Shown: in pieces, positions 34,655-44,051 of the stretch
Numbering within the stretch: the stretch's first letter is position 1
Layout of the letters: each line of letters opens with the position of its first letter
Source of the DNA: JAFGAV01 sp041479055
GTDB lineage: Bacteria > Acidobacteriota > Aminicenantia > Aminicenantales > JAFGAV01
Assembly: GCA_963702835.1 (NCBI GenBank)
Contig: OY969762.1
Coordinates: 1,674,001-1,738,000 of the forward strand
Direction of reading: 5' to 3'
Length of the DNA stretch: 64,000 nt
Program-made: the position numbers and the translations under genes
The notes under the pieces: generated by a model
Seen by the model: the letters and a program-made list of their open reading frames with translations, nothing else
Database searches by the model: none
What the model was told of the DNA's origin: nothing

Positions 34655-37003
34655 CTACGGCCGGAAGGCCGCCCGCACGGCTGACTCCCAGTTCTCCAGT
34701 TCCCTCTTGACCCTCTGCAGGGTAGCTATTTTTTGCTCGTGCTTCTGAAGAAAGTCTTCCTCCAGGCGTAGGTAAGTCTCATCCATGGAATTAAGAAAGC
34801 TCGTCGCCCAATCCAGTTTTTTTCGGAACTTTTCAGCCTCCTGACCTTGGGCCGTCTCCAGAGCTTTCTTGTATCCCCGAATGTCTTCCTCGAGCTGCCC
34901 CTTCTTCGCCGTTTTTTGGGCCAGGATGTCGCTCTTGGCTCGGGCCAGGTCCAATTGCTTCTCTTTGTCCAGGCTTCCGGTCACGCTCCCTATTTGCGTT
35001 TTCAAATCGTTCAGGAAGTCGTTCAGGCTGGCCTGAGCCGCAGAGTTCATTCGGGCCGCCGGGCCGGTCCTCTCCCCCGCCACCAGGATGGAAATGGGGA
35101 CGGAGAACGGCCCCTTGTAATCCAGATAGTAGTTCATCTCCGCCGCATAGGTCCCCGGCTTCATATCCGGGGGAATGATCAGTGCATAGGTCCAGCTGTT
35201 TTTCTGATCCTTCGGGCTGAGGCGATTCTGCAGATAGACGATCCCCTTGAGCGCACCCGTCACGGTCATGATCGGAAAGTCCCCGACATAATCGCTCCAG
35301 GCCACGGCCGTGCCGACCATTCGCCCGAGGTCACGGGGGAGAAGGACTTGGGAAGCCATGGCCTGCGCGGCGATGTAGGACCCGGTCAGACGGAAGGTGG
35401 ACTTCCCGGTCATTCGGGCGGGTTCGGACCTGACCTGGATTCCCCCCATGTCCAGCTCGAGCTCGAGACGGTGCTCCTGGCCGTCGCTGAGACTGGTCAA
35501 CCCCCTGAGATCGCCATCAATGAGACCCTGCTCCACTTGAAGCGAATAGGAGGCCGGATCCTGTTTCTCACCGTCAAGATAAAGAAAGGCGCCCTCTTTC
35601 CAGGCCCGCGGCTTGTTGTAGATCAAAGCCGCCTTGTCGGTGAATGGGCCGTGAGGAATATGGGCAACCTGACCCTTCAATTTTTTGGTCGCCGGATCCA
35701 CCACTATGATCACCTTGATCCGGGGGATGAACCAGTCGATCAACTTCACCCCGCTGTACAAAGCCAGGGGAATGAGTCGGCCGCCCTGGCTGATGGCTAC
35801 GGCTCTGTTCACCGCCCAGCCGCTTGGGCTGGTCCGGTCCTTCTGGCCCATGAAGACCTTGGTGCCGTCCGGGAAGACCCGGACCCGGTAGCCCCCCTCT
35901 TCCGGACAATCCTCCAGCCTCGGCGCGGCGTAGGCCGGCATTAAATTGGCCGGCTGGATGACTTTCCCTTGCAGCAGGCCGGAGAACGTGTCCTGGCTGA
36001 AAAAATTCCTATTAGTGATGTCGGCTACGGCCTGAAAAAGGCTTCGAATGTTGAGGTCAGAGGAGGATGGATTCTCCATGTCGGCGATGGCGTCAATTTT
36101 AGCGGCCAGGCTCGGGTCGAGATGTTGGCCCAAAAGGACGGCCGTCGGGTGGCGCTGTCCGAACAGAGGGTCATAAATCTCCGACCGGATCGTGGCCGAA
36201 TCCAGAAAAGCTTCATAAGGATCTTTTTTCAAAGAGCCGTACTTGTCGGTCAATCCAGGAACCAACCCCAGGCGGGGGTGCGCGTCGTTCCGGACATGGG
36301 CCGGGACGGTCATATCGGCCAGGACATGCAGAGTCTCGCCCAGGGCCCTCCAGGCCGCGGCAAAAAGCCGGTCCTTCTGGTCCACGCTCTCTGCGTTGGA
36401 AAAAGCCCGCCGCATGTATTCCACACCCCGGTCCCAGGAATACTCATTCGCCTGAAAGCGTCCCCGGGCCGGGCCTTCAACCGCCCAATCGACGGCGTCG
36501 ATCTGAGGGATTTCGGAGAACAGCCGGCCGGCGTTATTGGTGGCCCATAGCCCCCAATCCCGAAAGTCGCTCAGATAGCGCGGTGAGCCGGGAGCGGCGG
36601 CGGGGTCATAGAAATGCCGTAAGCCCTGCCACAATTCGGGCTCCTCCGCCGTGTAGCCGCCCTCCTCGATCCACTCCGAGCAGTTGAGGCTTTTTTCACC
36701 GGAACGGATTATCTTGAATAGGCCCGCCACATTGGCGGGAAGCCAGGGCTGGTCCCCTTCGTAGAGATCGCCCCTCTCCACGATGCTCTCGCCCTTGAGC
36801 GGCCTGAGGGCGGCCGGCCCCTTGAACACATAGTTCTTGAGGTCGGGATTCTGACCATAGGTTTGCCAGAGGATCCTCAAAGCCAGCCTGTTGATCATCT
36901 GGTGCGGCCCCTGGTTGTCATAGGCCACCAGAGAATGGTGTCCTATAAGCAAGAGGACAACAACCAAGCCGAATCGAGCGGTTTTTCCCGCAGGAATGCG
37001 CAT
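34655..37003 (-). CDS. Exported zinc-dependent phospholipase C/S1-P1 nuclease-like protein with C-terminal coiled coil
   Basis: A 782-residue product with signal peptide (GLVVVLLLIGHHSLVAY). The first half resembles the all-helical zinc phospholipase C/P1 nuclease fold: early histidine in GPHQMINRLAL, then ALGETLHVLADMTVPAHVRN, close to the HxLxDMTVPxH signature with the metal-binding His and Asp, and NDAHPRLG. A middle region (about residues 380-650) is beta-rich. The C-terminal roughly 130 residues form a charged coiled coil (KKGQLEEDIRGYKKALETAQ). Such hydrolases act on phospholipids or nucleic acids; the substrate is unknown here. It is upstream of, and close to, the unknown exported gene at 33119. 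Confidence 0.7.
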   Translation of the reverse strand: MRIPAGKTARFGLVVVLLLIGHHSLVAYDNQGPHQMINRLALRILWQTYGQNPDLKNYVFKGPAALRPLKGESIVERGDLYEGDQPWLPANVAGLFKIIRSGEKSLNCSEWIEEGGYTAEEPELWQGLRHFYDPAAAPGSPRYLSDFRDWGLWATNNAGRLFSEIPQIDAVDWAVEGPARGRFQANEYSWDRGVEYMRRAFSNAESVDQKDRLFAAAWRALGETLHVLADMTVPAHVRNDAHPRLGLVPGLTDKYGSLKKDPYEAFLDSATIRSEIYDPLFGQRHPTAVLLGQHLDPSLAAKIDAIADMENPSSSDLNIRSLFQAVADITNRNFFSQDTFSGLLQGKVIQPANLMPAYAAPRLEDCPEEGGYRVRVFPDGTKVFMGQKDRTSPSGWAVNRAVAISQGGRLIPLALYSGVKLIDWFIPRIKVIIVVDPATKKLKGQVAHIPHGPFTDKAALIYNKPRAWKEGAFLYLDGEKQDPASYSLQVEQGLIDGDLRGLTSLSDGQEHRLELELDMGGIQVRSEPARMTGKSTFRLTGSYIAAQAMASQVLLPRDLGRMVGTAVAWSDYVGDFPIMTVTGALKGIVYLQNRLSPKDQKNSWTYALIIPPDMKPGTYAAEMNYYLDYKGPFSVPISILVAGERTGPAARMNSAAQASLNDFLNDLKTQIGSVTGSLDKEKQLDLARAKSDILAQKTAKKGQLEEDIRGYKKALETAQGQEAEKFRKKLDWATSFLNSMDETYLRLEEDFLQKHEQKIATLQRVKRELENWESAVRAAFRP

Positions 37004-37070
37004 TTTCCCTCCCCTACTATCTAGATTGTATTGTAATCTGGACAGATGACAGAAATCAATGAGTCATAAG

Positions 37071-37829
37071 CTATTGAACGATGTACCAGGCCAGGCCTTC
37101 CGTGTAATAAATATTTTTCGTTACGACATTGACGATGGAGTCATCGACCCATTGGCGCACCCCCGGCGTACCGCCCTTGACCTTGACATAGTAATCATGG
37201 AAGGCGATGATCCCGCCGGTTTTCACCAAAGGACTCCAATTCAGCCAATCGGCCCTGACCGCCTCGTATTTATGGTCGGCGTCAATGAACAGGAGGTCAA
37301 TCTTTAGGTTTTTTGGCCAGGCGGCCGCCACATCGGTGGTGTACCCCTGATGCACGACCACTTTCTCTTTAAGCGGGGCGGTGTTGTCGTTGAATATATC
37401 AATCTGTTTCTTTCCCTGCAGTTCCCTCTTTATATAGGCATCCGGCATGGCGTCGGCGTTGAAGGTATCGACGGCATGGTAGCTCTGAGGATGGGTCAGA
37501 TAGGGCGCCATCATCAGAGCCCCGCCCCCGATCCAGGCGCCCAGCTCGACGATGACTCCATCTTTTTTTTGCATGGCCAGCAAGGACAAAATGACCTGCT
37601 GGTATCTGTTGGTGATCGACGCCTTCCGGCCGTCCTCAAAATGGGGGTTCAGCCTGGCAATTTCCTGGAGATAGGCATTACTATCGGCCTCGACCATCTG
37701 GACCCATTGCCCATAATCGGCCTTATAGACTTTGTCCAGCTCCGCGCTGCCCGTCGGAGAGCGAGAACATCCGGCGGCGAACCAAAAGGCGAGGAACAGG
37801 TACAATATCCAGATAGCCCTGCTTTTCAT
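37071..37829 (-). CDS. Lipoprotein with class I SAM methyltransferase fold
   Basis: The 252-residue product begins MKSRAIWILYLFLAFWFAAG followed by Cys, a lipoprotein signal with lipobox FAAGC. The mature part has a methyltransferase-24-like core: VIVELGAWIGGGALMMAPYL for motif I, YHAVDTFNADAMPD for the second strand, KIDLLFIDADHKYEAVRADW with the conserved DADH, and GGIIAFHDYYV. These are the standard motifs of the O-methyltransferase-like family that also accompanies glycan genes. Export as a lipoprotein is puzzling because SAM is cytoplasmic. No glycosyltransferase is adjacent. Confidence 0.8.
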   Translation of the reverse strand: MKSRAIWILYLFLAFWFAAGCSRSPTGSAELDKVYKADYGQWVQMVEADSNAYLQEIARLNPHFEDGRKASITNRYQQVILSLLAMQKKDGVIVELGAWIGGGALMMAPYLTHPQSYHAVDTFNADAMPDAYIKRELQGKKQIDIFNDNTAPLKEKVVVHQGYTTDVAAAWPKNLKIDLLFIDADHKYEAVRADWLNWSPLVKTGGIIAFHDYYVKVKGGTPGVRQWVDDSIVNVVTKNIYYTEGLAWYIVQ

Positions 37830-37911
37830 ACGATTATCTTAACAGTATGGATAAAAATAATAAAGGTTCCCTTCTATATCTGGCGGGACGAGAGGAATGC
37901 CGTCTTCGGCT

Positions 37912-39288
37912 CTATTCGGCGGATTTAGTCTCTAATGTTCGCAGGTAAGCCTTGACCACAAGAGGGTCAAACTGCGTTCCGCTGCATCTCTTCAGCTCGG
38001 CCACCGCCTGCTCTTGGCCCAAGGCCGGACGGTAAGGCCGGTGGGAAACCATCGCCTCATAGGCATCGGCCACGCACAGGATACGGGCCAAGAAGGGGAT
38101 GTCCTCTCCCTTGAGCCCGTCCGGGTACCCCTTTCCATCAACCCGCTCATGATGATGCCTGATGATGGGGAGAACATTCCGCAAGGGCTTGATGGGCTTC
38201 AAGATTTCTTCTCCCTTGGCCGGATGGAGCTTGATGATAGCGAATTCATCAACGCTCAGGGGGCCGGCTTTGTCCAGTAAGGCCTGATAGGTCCCCATCT
38301 TTCCGATGTCGTGAAGAAATCCGGCGATCCTCAGCGTTTCCATTTCCTGGCTATTCATCCCCAGTTCCCGGGCGATCTGCAGGGCATAATCGGTCACCTT
38401 CTCCGAATGCCCCCCCGTCCAGGCGCTTTTGGCGTCAATGGAGTTGACAAAAGCATGGATGAGCCCCTCATACAGCTCCTTCATCTCTTGGTTGGAGGAA
38501 TCCAGGTCCTTCAGCATGTTGAAAAAGGCCTGGCGGCTTTGGACTAGGTCATCTTCTTTCTTTTTCTGTTCAGTTATGTCCGCCAGGAAAAGCACAAACT
38601 TCCCGTCCATTCCATCAGCGATAAGAGAGACGTGTTCCCTAAAATAGCGGCCCGACCTTTCATGATGAAGCTCGCTGCTTTCCTGTTGACCCGTCTTCAT
38701 GGCCTTGAGCAGCGCACAGTTTTTATCGGGCTGCTCATCGTTCAAAACCACCTCACAACAGCGCCGGCCGATCAATTCTTTGATGGGCAGGCCGAAATGC
38801 CCGGCCAAATATTTATTGGCTCTCAGAATGCGGAATTCTTTGTCGATGAGCATCGTCCCGTAAGGCATCGAGTCAAAAGTCGTCCGCCACTCCTGGGCGG
38901 CATTCAAGAGCTTCTTTTCGTAATCGAGTTTCAGGGCATTATCCCTGACGATGGCCCGGCTTTTCACAAACTGACCCCGGCTGTTGAAGATGCCGCTGGC
39001 TCTGATTTGAACCGGCAGAAAAGACCCATCCTTGCGGCGAAGGTCGTACTCGACCTGGTTGATCGTTCCGGCCTTCCTCAAACGCGGGAAAGTCTCATCA
39101 TAGATCTTTTGTCCCTGAGGGGTGAGAAGGTCCCGGAGTTTGAGCCGGCCCTCGACCTCACTCCTCTGGTAGCCCAGCATCTTGAGCCATGTCTCGTTCA
39201 CTTCCAGGATCGTGCCGTCCGGGCCCAGGGAATGGTAGCCGTCCGGGGAATTTTGGAAAAAATCCATAAATTTTTCCATATCTCTCAT
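37912..39288 (-). CDS. PAS-PAS-HD-GYP protein, predicted cyclic di-GMP phosphodiesterase
   Basis: A 458-residue cytoplasmic protein. Two PAS domains (residues about 5-125 and 135-250) are followed by a short coiled coil and an HD-GYP domain. The domain carries HDIGKMG, the second histidine pair in IIRHHHERVDGKGYPDGLKG, including the GYP motif, and ARILCVADAYEAMVSHRPYR. HD-GYP domains hydrolyse cyclic di-GMP, or in some clades cGAMP. The start codon directly follows the stop of the large PAS/GAF gene, in the same reading frame. Without that TAG the two would be one protein of about 1,855 residues. Confidence 0.9.
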   Translation of the reverse strand: MRDMEKFMDFFQNSPDGYHSLGPDGTILEVNETWLKMLGYQRSEVEGRLKLRDLLTPQGQKIYDETFPRLRKAGTINQVEYDLRRKDGSFLPVQIRASGIFNSRGQFVKSRAIVRDNALKLDYEKKLLNAAQEWRTTFDSMPYGTMLIDKEFRILRANKYLAGHFGLPIKELIGRRCCEVVLNDEQPDKNCALLKAMKTGQQESSELHHERSGRYFREHVSLIADGMDGKFVLFLADITEQKKKEDDLVQSRQAFFNMLKDLDSSNQEMKELYEGLIHAFVNSIDAKSAWTGGHSEKVTDYALQIARELGMNSQEMETLRIAGFLHDIGKMGTYQALLDKAGPLSVDEFAIIKLHPAKGEEILKPIKPLRNVLPIIRHHHERVDGKGYPDGLKGEDIPFLARILCVADAYEAMVSHRPYRPALGQEQAVAELKRCSGTQFDPLVVKAYLRTLETKSAE

Positions 39289-42200
39289 CTAGGCTCTCGT
39301 TTCGCGGCCGCCGTTGGATTTGGCCAGCTTCACTTCCAGTTTTTCAATTTCATTCTTCAGCTCAATCATTCTCAATTCTCTGTTGACGGCCATCTTGTAG
39401 AATTCCTCAAGCTCGGTCATTCTGTCCGCGGCCTCCTTCTCCATCGTTTTGCGCTCGGTGATATCCCTGGCCACTCCAAGGATTTGAGCCTCTCCGCCGA
39501 TGGAAAGGGGGAATGTTCTTGTTTCCACATGAATTTCCCGGCCATCCTTCCGCGTCAGAATCAGCTCCTCGGGACCCGTCGGCAGATTCTGGGCGCTCCT
39601 TTCCGGGAGGCCGGCCACTTTCTCCTTTTGAGAAGTGGAAAAGAAATTCAAATCCCAAATGCTCTCGGCCATCAATTCTTCTCTTTTATAGCCCGACAGG
39701 ACTTCGGCCGCGTTGTTGCAGGCGACCACCCGTCCCTGGAGGTCGGACAGAAAATAGGCGTCCGGAGCAAAGGCAAAAAGCAGCTTGAACCGCTCCTCGG
39801 ATTTCTTAAGGGCCTCCTCGGCCAGCTTTCTCTTGGTGATATCCTCAAGCAGGCCGGTCAGCCCTACCGGCTTTCCCTCTTTCATGATCGGCCGGCTGTG
39901 GGTGCGGATAAATTTGGTTTCTCCATCCTTGTCCAGGATGCGGAAAACATAGGGCCGAGTTTCCCCCTTCAAAGCTTCGCTGAACCGGTACCTCAAGTCG
40001 GGGAGGTCGTCCGGGTGGATGAACTGGGCGAAAGGCTTGCCCATCAGCTCGGAAACTTTATACTTGGATATGCGCTCCACGGCCGGGCTCACATAATCAA
40101 GCTTCCCCTCTAAGTCAAGGCTGATCATGACTTCATTGAGACTCTCTATCAGATTCTGGTATTGCTCCCAGCTCAAGCGCAACGCCTCTTCCGCCCATCT
40201 GCGCTCAGTGATGTCCTCGACGGTCCCCTCATAATAGAGGGTCTGCCCCCCGGCGTCGCGAATAGCCTTGGCGCTTTCTCTGACGTACATCAATTTGCCG
40301 TCGGCCCGCTTCCAGGCCCACTCCAGGCCCCGCACCTCGCCTTCCTTTTCTATAAGTAGATGAAATCGGCTTCGCGGAAAGTCGGGAGCGAATCCCTCCG
40401 CTTCCAGATTTCTTCTTTCCAGCTCCTCGAAAGATGAGTGCCCCAGCATCCGGACGACTGCCGGGTTGGCCAGGAGGATCCGGCCTTCGGGCGTGGTGCG
40501 ATAAATGCCGATCGTAGAATTCTCGAACAGGGTGCGAAAGCGTTCCTCGCTTTCCCGCAGCGCTTCCTCCACCCGCTTGCGCTCGGTGATGTCCTGGAAT
40601 GTCGATTGAGTGTAGGTCTTGCCGCCCCGGGTGAAGTGCAGGCTCGTTGCATGCAATGTTCTGGTCAGCCCATCTTTGCCTAGAATGTCGTATTCAAATT
40701 CCGCGGGCTGCGGCTCCCCCCGGGCCAGCTTTTCCATGCGGTCGATGATGAGTTCACGTGAGGCGGGCGCCACGTGATCGAGCAAGGGGATCCGGGAAAA
40801 TTCTTCAAGATCGTCGTAACCGAAAATGCGCAGCAAAGCCGGGTTGGCAAAGACGACCTGGTTCCCGCACGAAATACCTATGCCCATCAATGAGTTTTCC
40901 ACAAGCAGGCGGTACCGCTCTTCGCTCTTCTGCAGTGCCTCCTCAGCCTGTTTGCGCTCGGTGACGTCGCGATTGACGGCGATGTGGCCGACAGACTGGC
41001 CCTGGCTATCCCTGACCAGTGAGACCGTCGACAGCACCGGGAAGCGCGTCCCGTCACGGCGATTCTGCGTGACTTCTCCTTTCCAGAAACCCTTCTCCAG
41101 GACCTGGTGAATGATCGTCTCCCGCGAATCCTGCGGGTACTCATTCTGAATGAAATCGCGCATAGGTCGGCCGAACACTTCTTCCGCCGCCCAGCCATAC
41201 TGGACCTCGGCCGCCGCATTCCAGTAGCGGATGTTGTACTGCAGGTCAGTCGAGATGACGGCGTCCGTTACATGGGCCAGAAGGTCCGCTTGATAGCGAA
41301 TCTGCTCCTCCGCCCGCTTGCGCTCGCTGACATCCTCGAGCAGGCCCGTAATTCCTACGGGCCAGCCGTCCTGATAGATCGGCCGGCTATGGGAACGGAC
41401 ATGGACGATGCCACCGTCCTTGTCGATTAGACGGTACTCATAGGATTTGATCTTGCCCTGGAGAACGCCCTGGAAGCGGTCCAGCAGGCCGGACAGGTCA
41501 TCCGGGTGGACAAATTGGGCGAATGGCCGGCCGGTCAATTCATCAGCACGGAAACGACTGAACAGCTCGATGGCCGGGCTGATGTAGGTCAGCCTTCCCT
41601 CCAGGTCGATGCTGAAGATGGCTTCGTTGAGGTTCTCGACCAGGGCCCGGTGTTTCTCCTCGCTCTCCCGCAGAGCTTCCTCCGCTTTTTTACGCTCCGT
41701 GATTTTCAAAACAGAATCCATGAGCAGCGTCAGTTGGCGGATATCGGTGGCCTCATAATCTTGTTCTTTGTTGGCCACAACAACCAAATGGATTGTCTTG
41801 TCTTCCGAAAAAATCGGGATGGCCATAAATCTGGAAAGCTGTAGATGTCCCGGGGGGTATCCTTTCTTCCGCGGGTCGTCGGCTTTATAGTCATTGATAA
41901 CAAGAGGTTCGCCGCTCCGGATGGCCTCCATCCAGATCCCCCCCTTCTCGACGGGAAATTCCAGAGGACGGTCCTTGATGTTGCACTCCGTCATGACCTC
42001 TCTCGACCAGGTATTGACGGTTAATGTTTGCCTCTCTTCCCAATAGATGCCGATCCATCCGATCTTGCTGCCGGTCAGACTGATGGCCTCCTGGAGAGCA
42101 AAGTCCCATAGGTCGCGAATGTCTTTGGGCTTAAATTGGGAGATGTTATAAAGGCTTTGCAGCCTGGCTTCCTCAAGGCGGATTTGCTCTTCCGCCCGTT

Positions 42201-43479
42201 TCTGCTCGGTGATATCGCGGACGTACTCGATGACACCCTTCATCCGGCCCGAGGCCTGGTCCACAAAGGGAAAGCTGTAGAGCCCCAGCCAGCCCACCGC
42301 CTTCCCATCCGGCCCCACCTTGGGGACGACTTCGAAGGCGGCCTTGGCCGTCAGGAGCGTTTTCCGCGTTGGACAAATATCGCAAACCGTCTTACGGAGA
42401 TGGTAGGCCTCGTAGCATTTCTTGCCCGCCAGCGGCCGGGCGTGGGCGTACCACTCCTCCATAGTTTGGTTGACCCGGAGGATGGTGAAGTCTAAGTCGA
42501 GGACCGACAGGCCGTCCTGAATGCTGTCGAAGATGCCGGCCAGGAAACGCTCCCTGTCCTGCTTGGCGGACTCGGCCTGCTTGCGGGCGATGGCCTGAGC
42601 GACCTGGTCCGAGACAAACTTGAGGATGGCTTTGTCCCCCTCGCTGTAGCGCACTCCTGCGGTGTAGCTCTGCACCACCAGCACGCCCCGGGCTTGGCCC
42701 TCTATTTTGAGGGGGACGCCCAGCCAGTCGATGGAGGGAGTGCCGATAGATTCCACTTCTCCCCTCCGCTCCAGCTCGTCGAAGACGTCCGGGGAGGCCA
42801 GCAGCGGTTCGCCCGTCCGCAGGACGTATTCGGTCAGGCCCCTGCCGGGCTTCGCCCGAGCGGGTGCCGTGTCGAACTCGTCCACAAAATAGGGAAAGCT
42901 GACGGTTTGGCCGTCCGGGTCGAAAAGGGAGATGTAGAAGTTCTTGGCCGGCATGAGCTCGGCGATGATGAGATGGATGGAATGGAAAAGCTCATCCAGA
43001 GTGGAAGAGGCGGCCGACGCTTCCGAAATCCGGAACAGGCAGTCCCGCAGCCCCTCCGACCTCTTGCGCCCGGTAATGTCGATCATCATGCCCTGCACCG
43101 CCGGCTGGCCTTCATACTCGATGCGGCTGCCCAGAACCTCGGCCTCGAAACGACTGCCGTCCCGGCGTATGGCCCTGAGCTCATACTGGGAAAATTCTTT
43201 CTGGCCGGATTCCCGCAGCTTCACTTCCCTGTCGACAATGTCCCAGCTTTCGGGCGCCACCACTTTTCGGATGTTCAGCCCTATCATCGCCTCCGGCCCG
43301 GGGTAGTTAAACATCTCGGCGAAACGGCTATTGCAAAACTTCAAAATGTGGTTCTGGGTGACGTAGATGCCCAACAATGATTTGTCTACCAGAGACTTGT
43401 ACTTGTGTTCGGATTCCAGGCTGGCCTGGAGCAACCGTTCGACCTTGTCAAGATCGGGATGCTGTTGGTAAGGCGGCAT
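39289..43479 (-). CDS. Large multi-PAS/GAF sensor protein without output domain
   Basis: A 1,396-residue protein made only of sensory modules, in order: PAS, GAF, PAS, GAF and six more PAS domains. Examples are SLVDKSLLGIYVTQN, FISLFDPDG-like GAF text at FYISLFDPDGQTVSF, IGWIGIYWEERQ in the second GAF, and PAC tails ending DITERK or DVSERK repeated throughout. It ends in a coiled coil (ELRMIELKNEIEKLEVKLAK) with no histidine kinase, GGDEF or EAL domain. The next codon after its TAG is the ATG of the HD-GYP gene in the same frame, so its output is probably the HD-GYP protein. A CICPTR-type cysteine cluster (VCDICPTRKT) in the third module could bind a metal. The start at 43479 overlaps the receiver gene by 94 bases. 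Confidence 0.88.
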   Translation of the reverse strand: MPPYQQHPDLDKVERLLQASLESEHKYKSLVDKSLLGIYVTQNHILKFCNSRFAEMFNYPGPEAMIGLNIRKVVAPESWDIVDREVKLRESGQKEFSQYELRAIRRDGSRFEAEVLGSRIEYEGQPAVQGMMIDITGRKRSEGLRDCLFRISEASAASSTLDELFHSIHLIIAELMPAKNFYISLFDPDGQTVSFPYFVDEFDTAPARAKPGRGLTEYVLRTGEPLLASPDVFDELERRGEVESIGTPSIDWLGVPLKIEGQARGVLVVQSYTAGVRYSEGDKAILKFVSDQVAQAIARKQAESAKQDRERFLAGIFDSIQDGLSVLDLDFTILRVNQTMEEWYAHARPLAGKKCYEAYHLRKTVCDICPTRKTLLTAKAAFEVVPKVGPDGKAVGWLGLYSFPFVDQASGRMKGVIEYVRDITEQKRAEEQIRLEEARLQSLYNISQFKPKDIRDLWDFALQEAISLTGSKIGWIGIYWEERQTLTVNTWSREVMTECNIKDRPLEFPVEKGGIWMEAIRSGEPLVINDYKADDPRKKGYPPGHLQLSRFMAIPIFSEDKTIHLVVVANKEQDYEATDIRQLTLLMDSVLKITERKKAEEALRESEEKHRALVENLNEAIFSIDLEGRLTYISPAIELFSRFRADELTGRPFAQFVHPDDLSGLLDRFQGVLQGKIKSYEYRLIDKDGGIVHVRSHSRPIYQDGWPVGITGLLEDVSERKRAEEQIRYQADLLAHVTDAVISTDLQYNIRYWNAAAEVQYGWAAEEVFGRPMRDFIQNEYPQDSRETIIHQVLEKGFWKGEVTQNRRDGTRFPVLSTVSLVRDSQGQSVGHIAVNRDVTERKQAEEALQKSEERYRLLVENSLMGIGISCGNQVVFANPALLRIFGYDDLEEFSRIPLLDHVAPASRELIIDRMEKLARGEPQPAEFEYDILGKDGLTRTLHATSLHFTRGGKTYTQSTFQDITERKRVEEALRESEERFRTLFENSTIGIYRTTPEGRILLANPAVVRMLGHSSFEELERRNLEAEGFAPDFPRSRFHLLIEKEGEVRGLEWAWKRADGKLMYVRESAKAIRDAGGQTLYYEGTVEDITERRWAEEALRLSWEQYQNLIESLNEVMISLDLEGKLDYVSPAVERISKYKVSELMGKPFAQFIHPDDLPDLRYRFSEALKGETRPYVFRILDKDGETKFIRTHSRPIMKEGKPVGLTGLLEDITKRKLAEEALKKSEERFKLLFAFAPDAYFLSDLQGRVVACNNAAEVLSGYKREELMAESIWDLNFFSTSQKEKVAGLPERSAQNLPTGPEELILTRKDGREIHVETRTFPLSIGGEAQILGVARDITERKTMEKEAADRMTELEEFYKMAVNRELRMIELKNEIEKLEVKLAKSNGGRETRA

Positions 43480-43955
43480 TGTCGCACCGGGATCTTCTTC
43501 GGCCCCTCGGCCTTCTTCCTCCTGGGCATTTTTTGATGCCCGTTAGTGCGGAAAGCAGCCCGGATAGCGGGTAGCAACTCCTCCAGGATGTTCAATTTTT
43601 GGACATAGCCGCAAGCCCCACATTCTTCAGCAGCTTGTTTGTCCTCAGGGTTATCGAAGACGGCCAGGATGATAACTTTAAGATGGGGCATCCTCTCCAG
43701 CAGCAGACGAGAAGCCTTGAAACCATTCAATTTGGGCATCCGACTGTCCATGAGGACAAGGTCGGGGTTGAGGGCTTCCGCTTGCTCCAGGGCTTTTCGG
43801 CCGTCCTCTGCCTCGCCGACGACCTCCAACCCCGGCTTGCCTGACAGATGATCTTTCAGAAATCGGCGAAAAACCGCATCGTCATCGACAATGAGAACTC
43901 TATTATTTTTCAGCTCCTCCCTCCCCGGAGATGAAAATAGACCGCGCTTAATCAA
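43386..43955 (-). CDS. CheY-like receiver-domain response regulator
   Basis: The 189-residue frame contains a complete receiver domain: acidic pair in VLIVDDDAVFRRF, phosphoacceptor in DLVLMDSRMPKLNG, and the conserved lysine position in GYVQKLNILEELLPAI. There is no DNA-binding domain. The last 60 or so residues are basic and look unlike a folded domain. They overlap, out of frame, the start of the multi-PAS gene. The other frame across this stretch reads QEEEGRGAEEDPGATMPPYQQ in place of them. A shift at the A6 tract near 43528 would give a REC-PAS fusion. The start is uncertain: TTG 43955 opens the frame, while a strong GGGAGGGAGGAG sequence lies just before the receiver itself. Confidence 0.75.
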   Translation of the reverse strand: MIKRGLFSSPGREELKNNRVLIVDDDAVFRRFLKDHLSGKPGLEVVGEAEDGRKALEQAEALNPDLVLMDSRMPKLNGFKASRLLLERMPHLKVIILAVFDNPEDKQAAEECGACGYVQKLNILEELLPAIRAAFRTNGHQKMPRRKKAEGPKKIPVRQCRLTNSIPILTRSNGCSRPAWNPNTSTSLW

Positions 43956-44051
43956 TATGGGCGGAAAGGGACAGGCTGTAAATCGGGAATTCCCTGACTT
44001 TTTTAAGGGAAATGCCTGATTTTATTGAATTAATGCATTTCGGAAAAGGTC

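Noticed and set aside
38632..40113. A 493-codon plus-strand frame
   Set aside because: Antisense to the PAS/GAF and HD-GYP genes, which carry strong motifs throughout.
39289..43479. Repeated PAS coding segments considered as DNA repeat or CRISPR-like array
   Set aside because: Similarity is at protein level between divergent PAS domains; no regular repeat-spacer structure exists.
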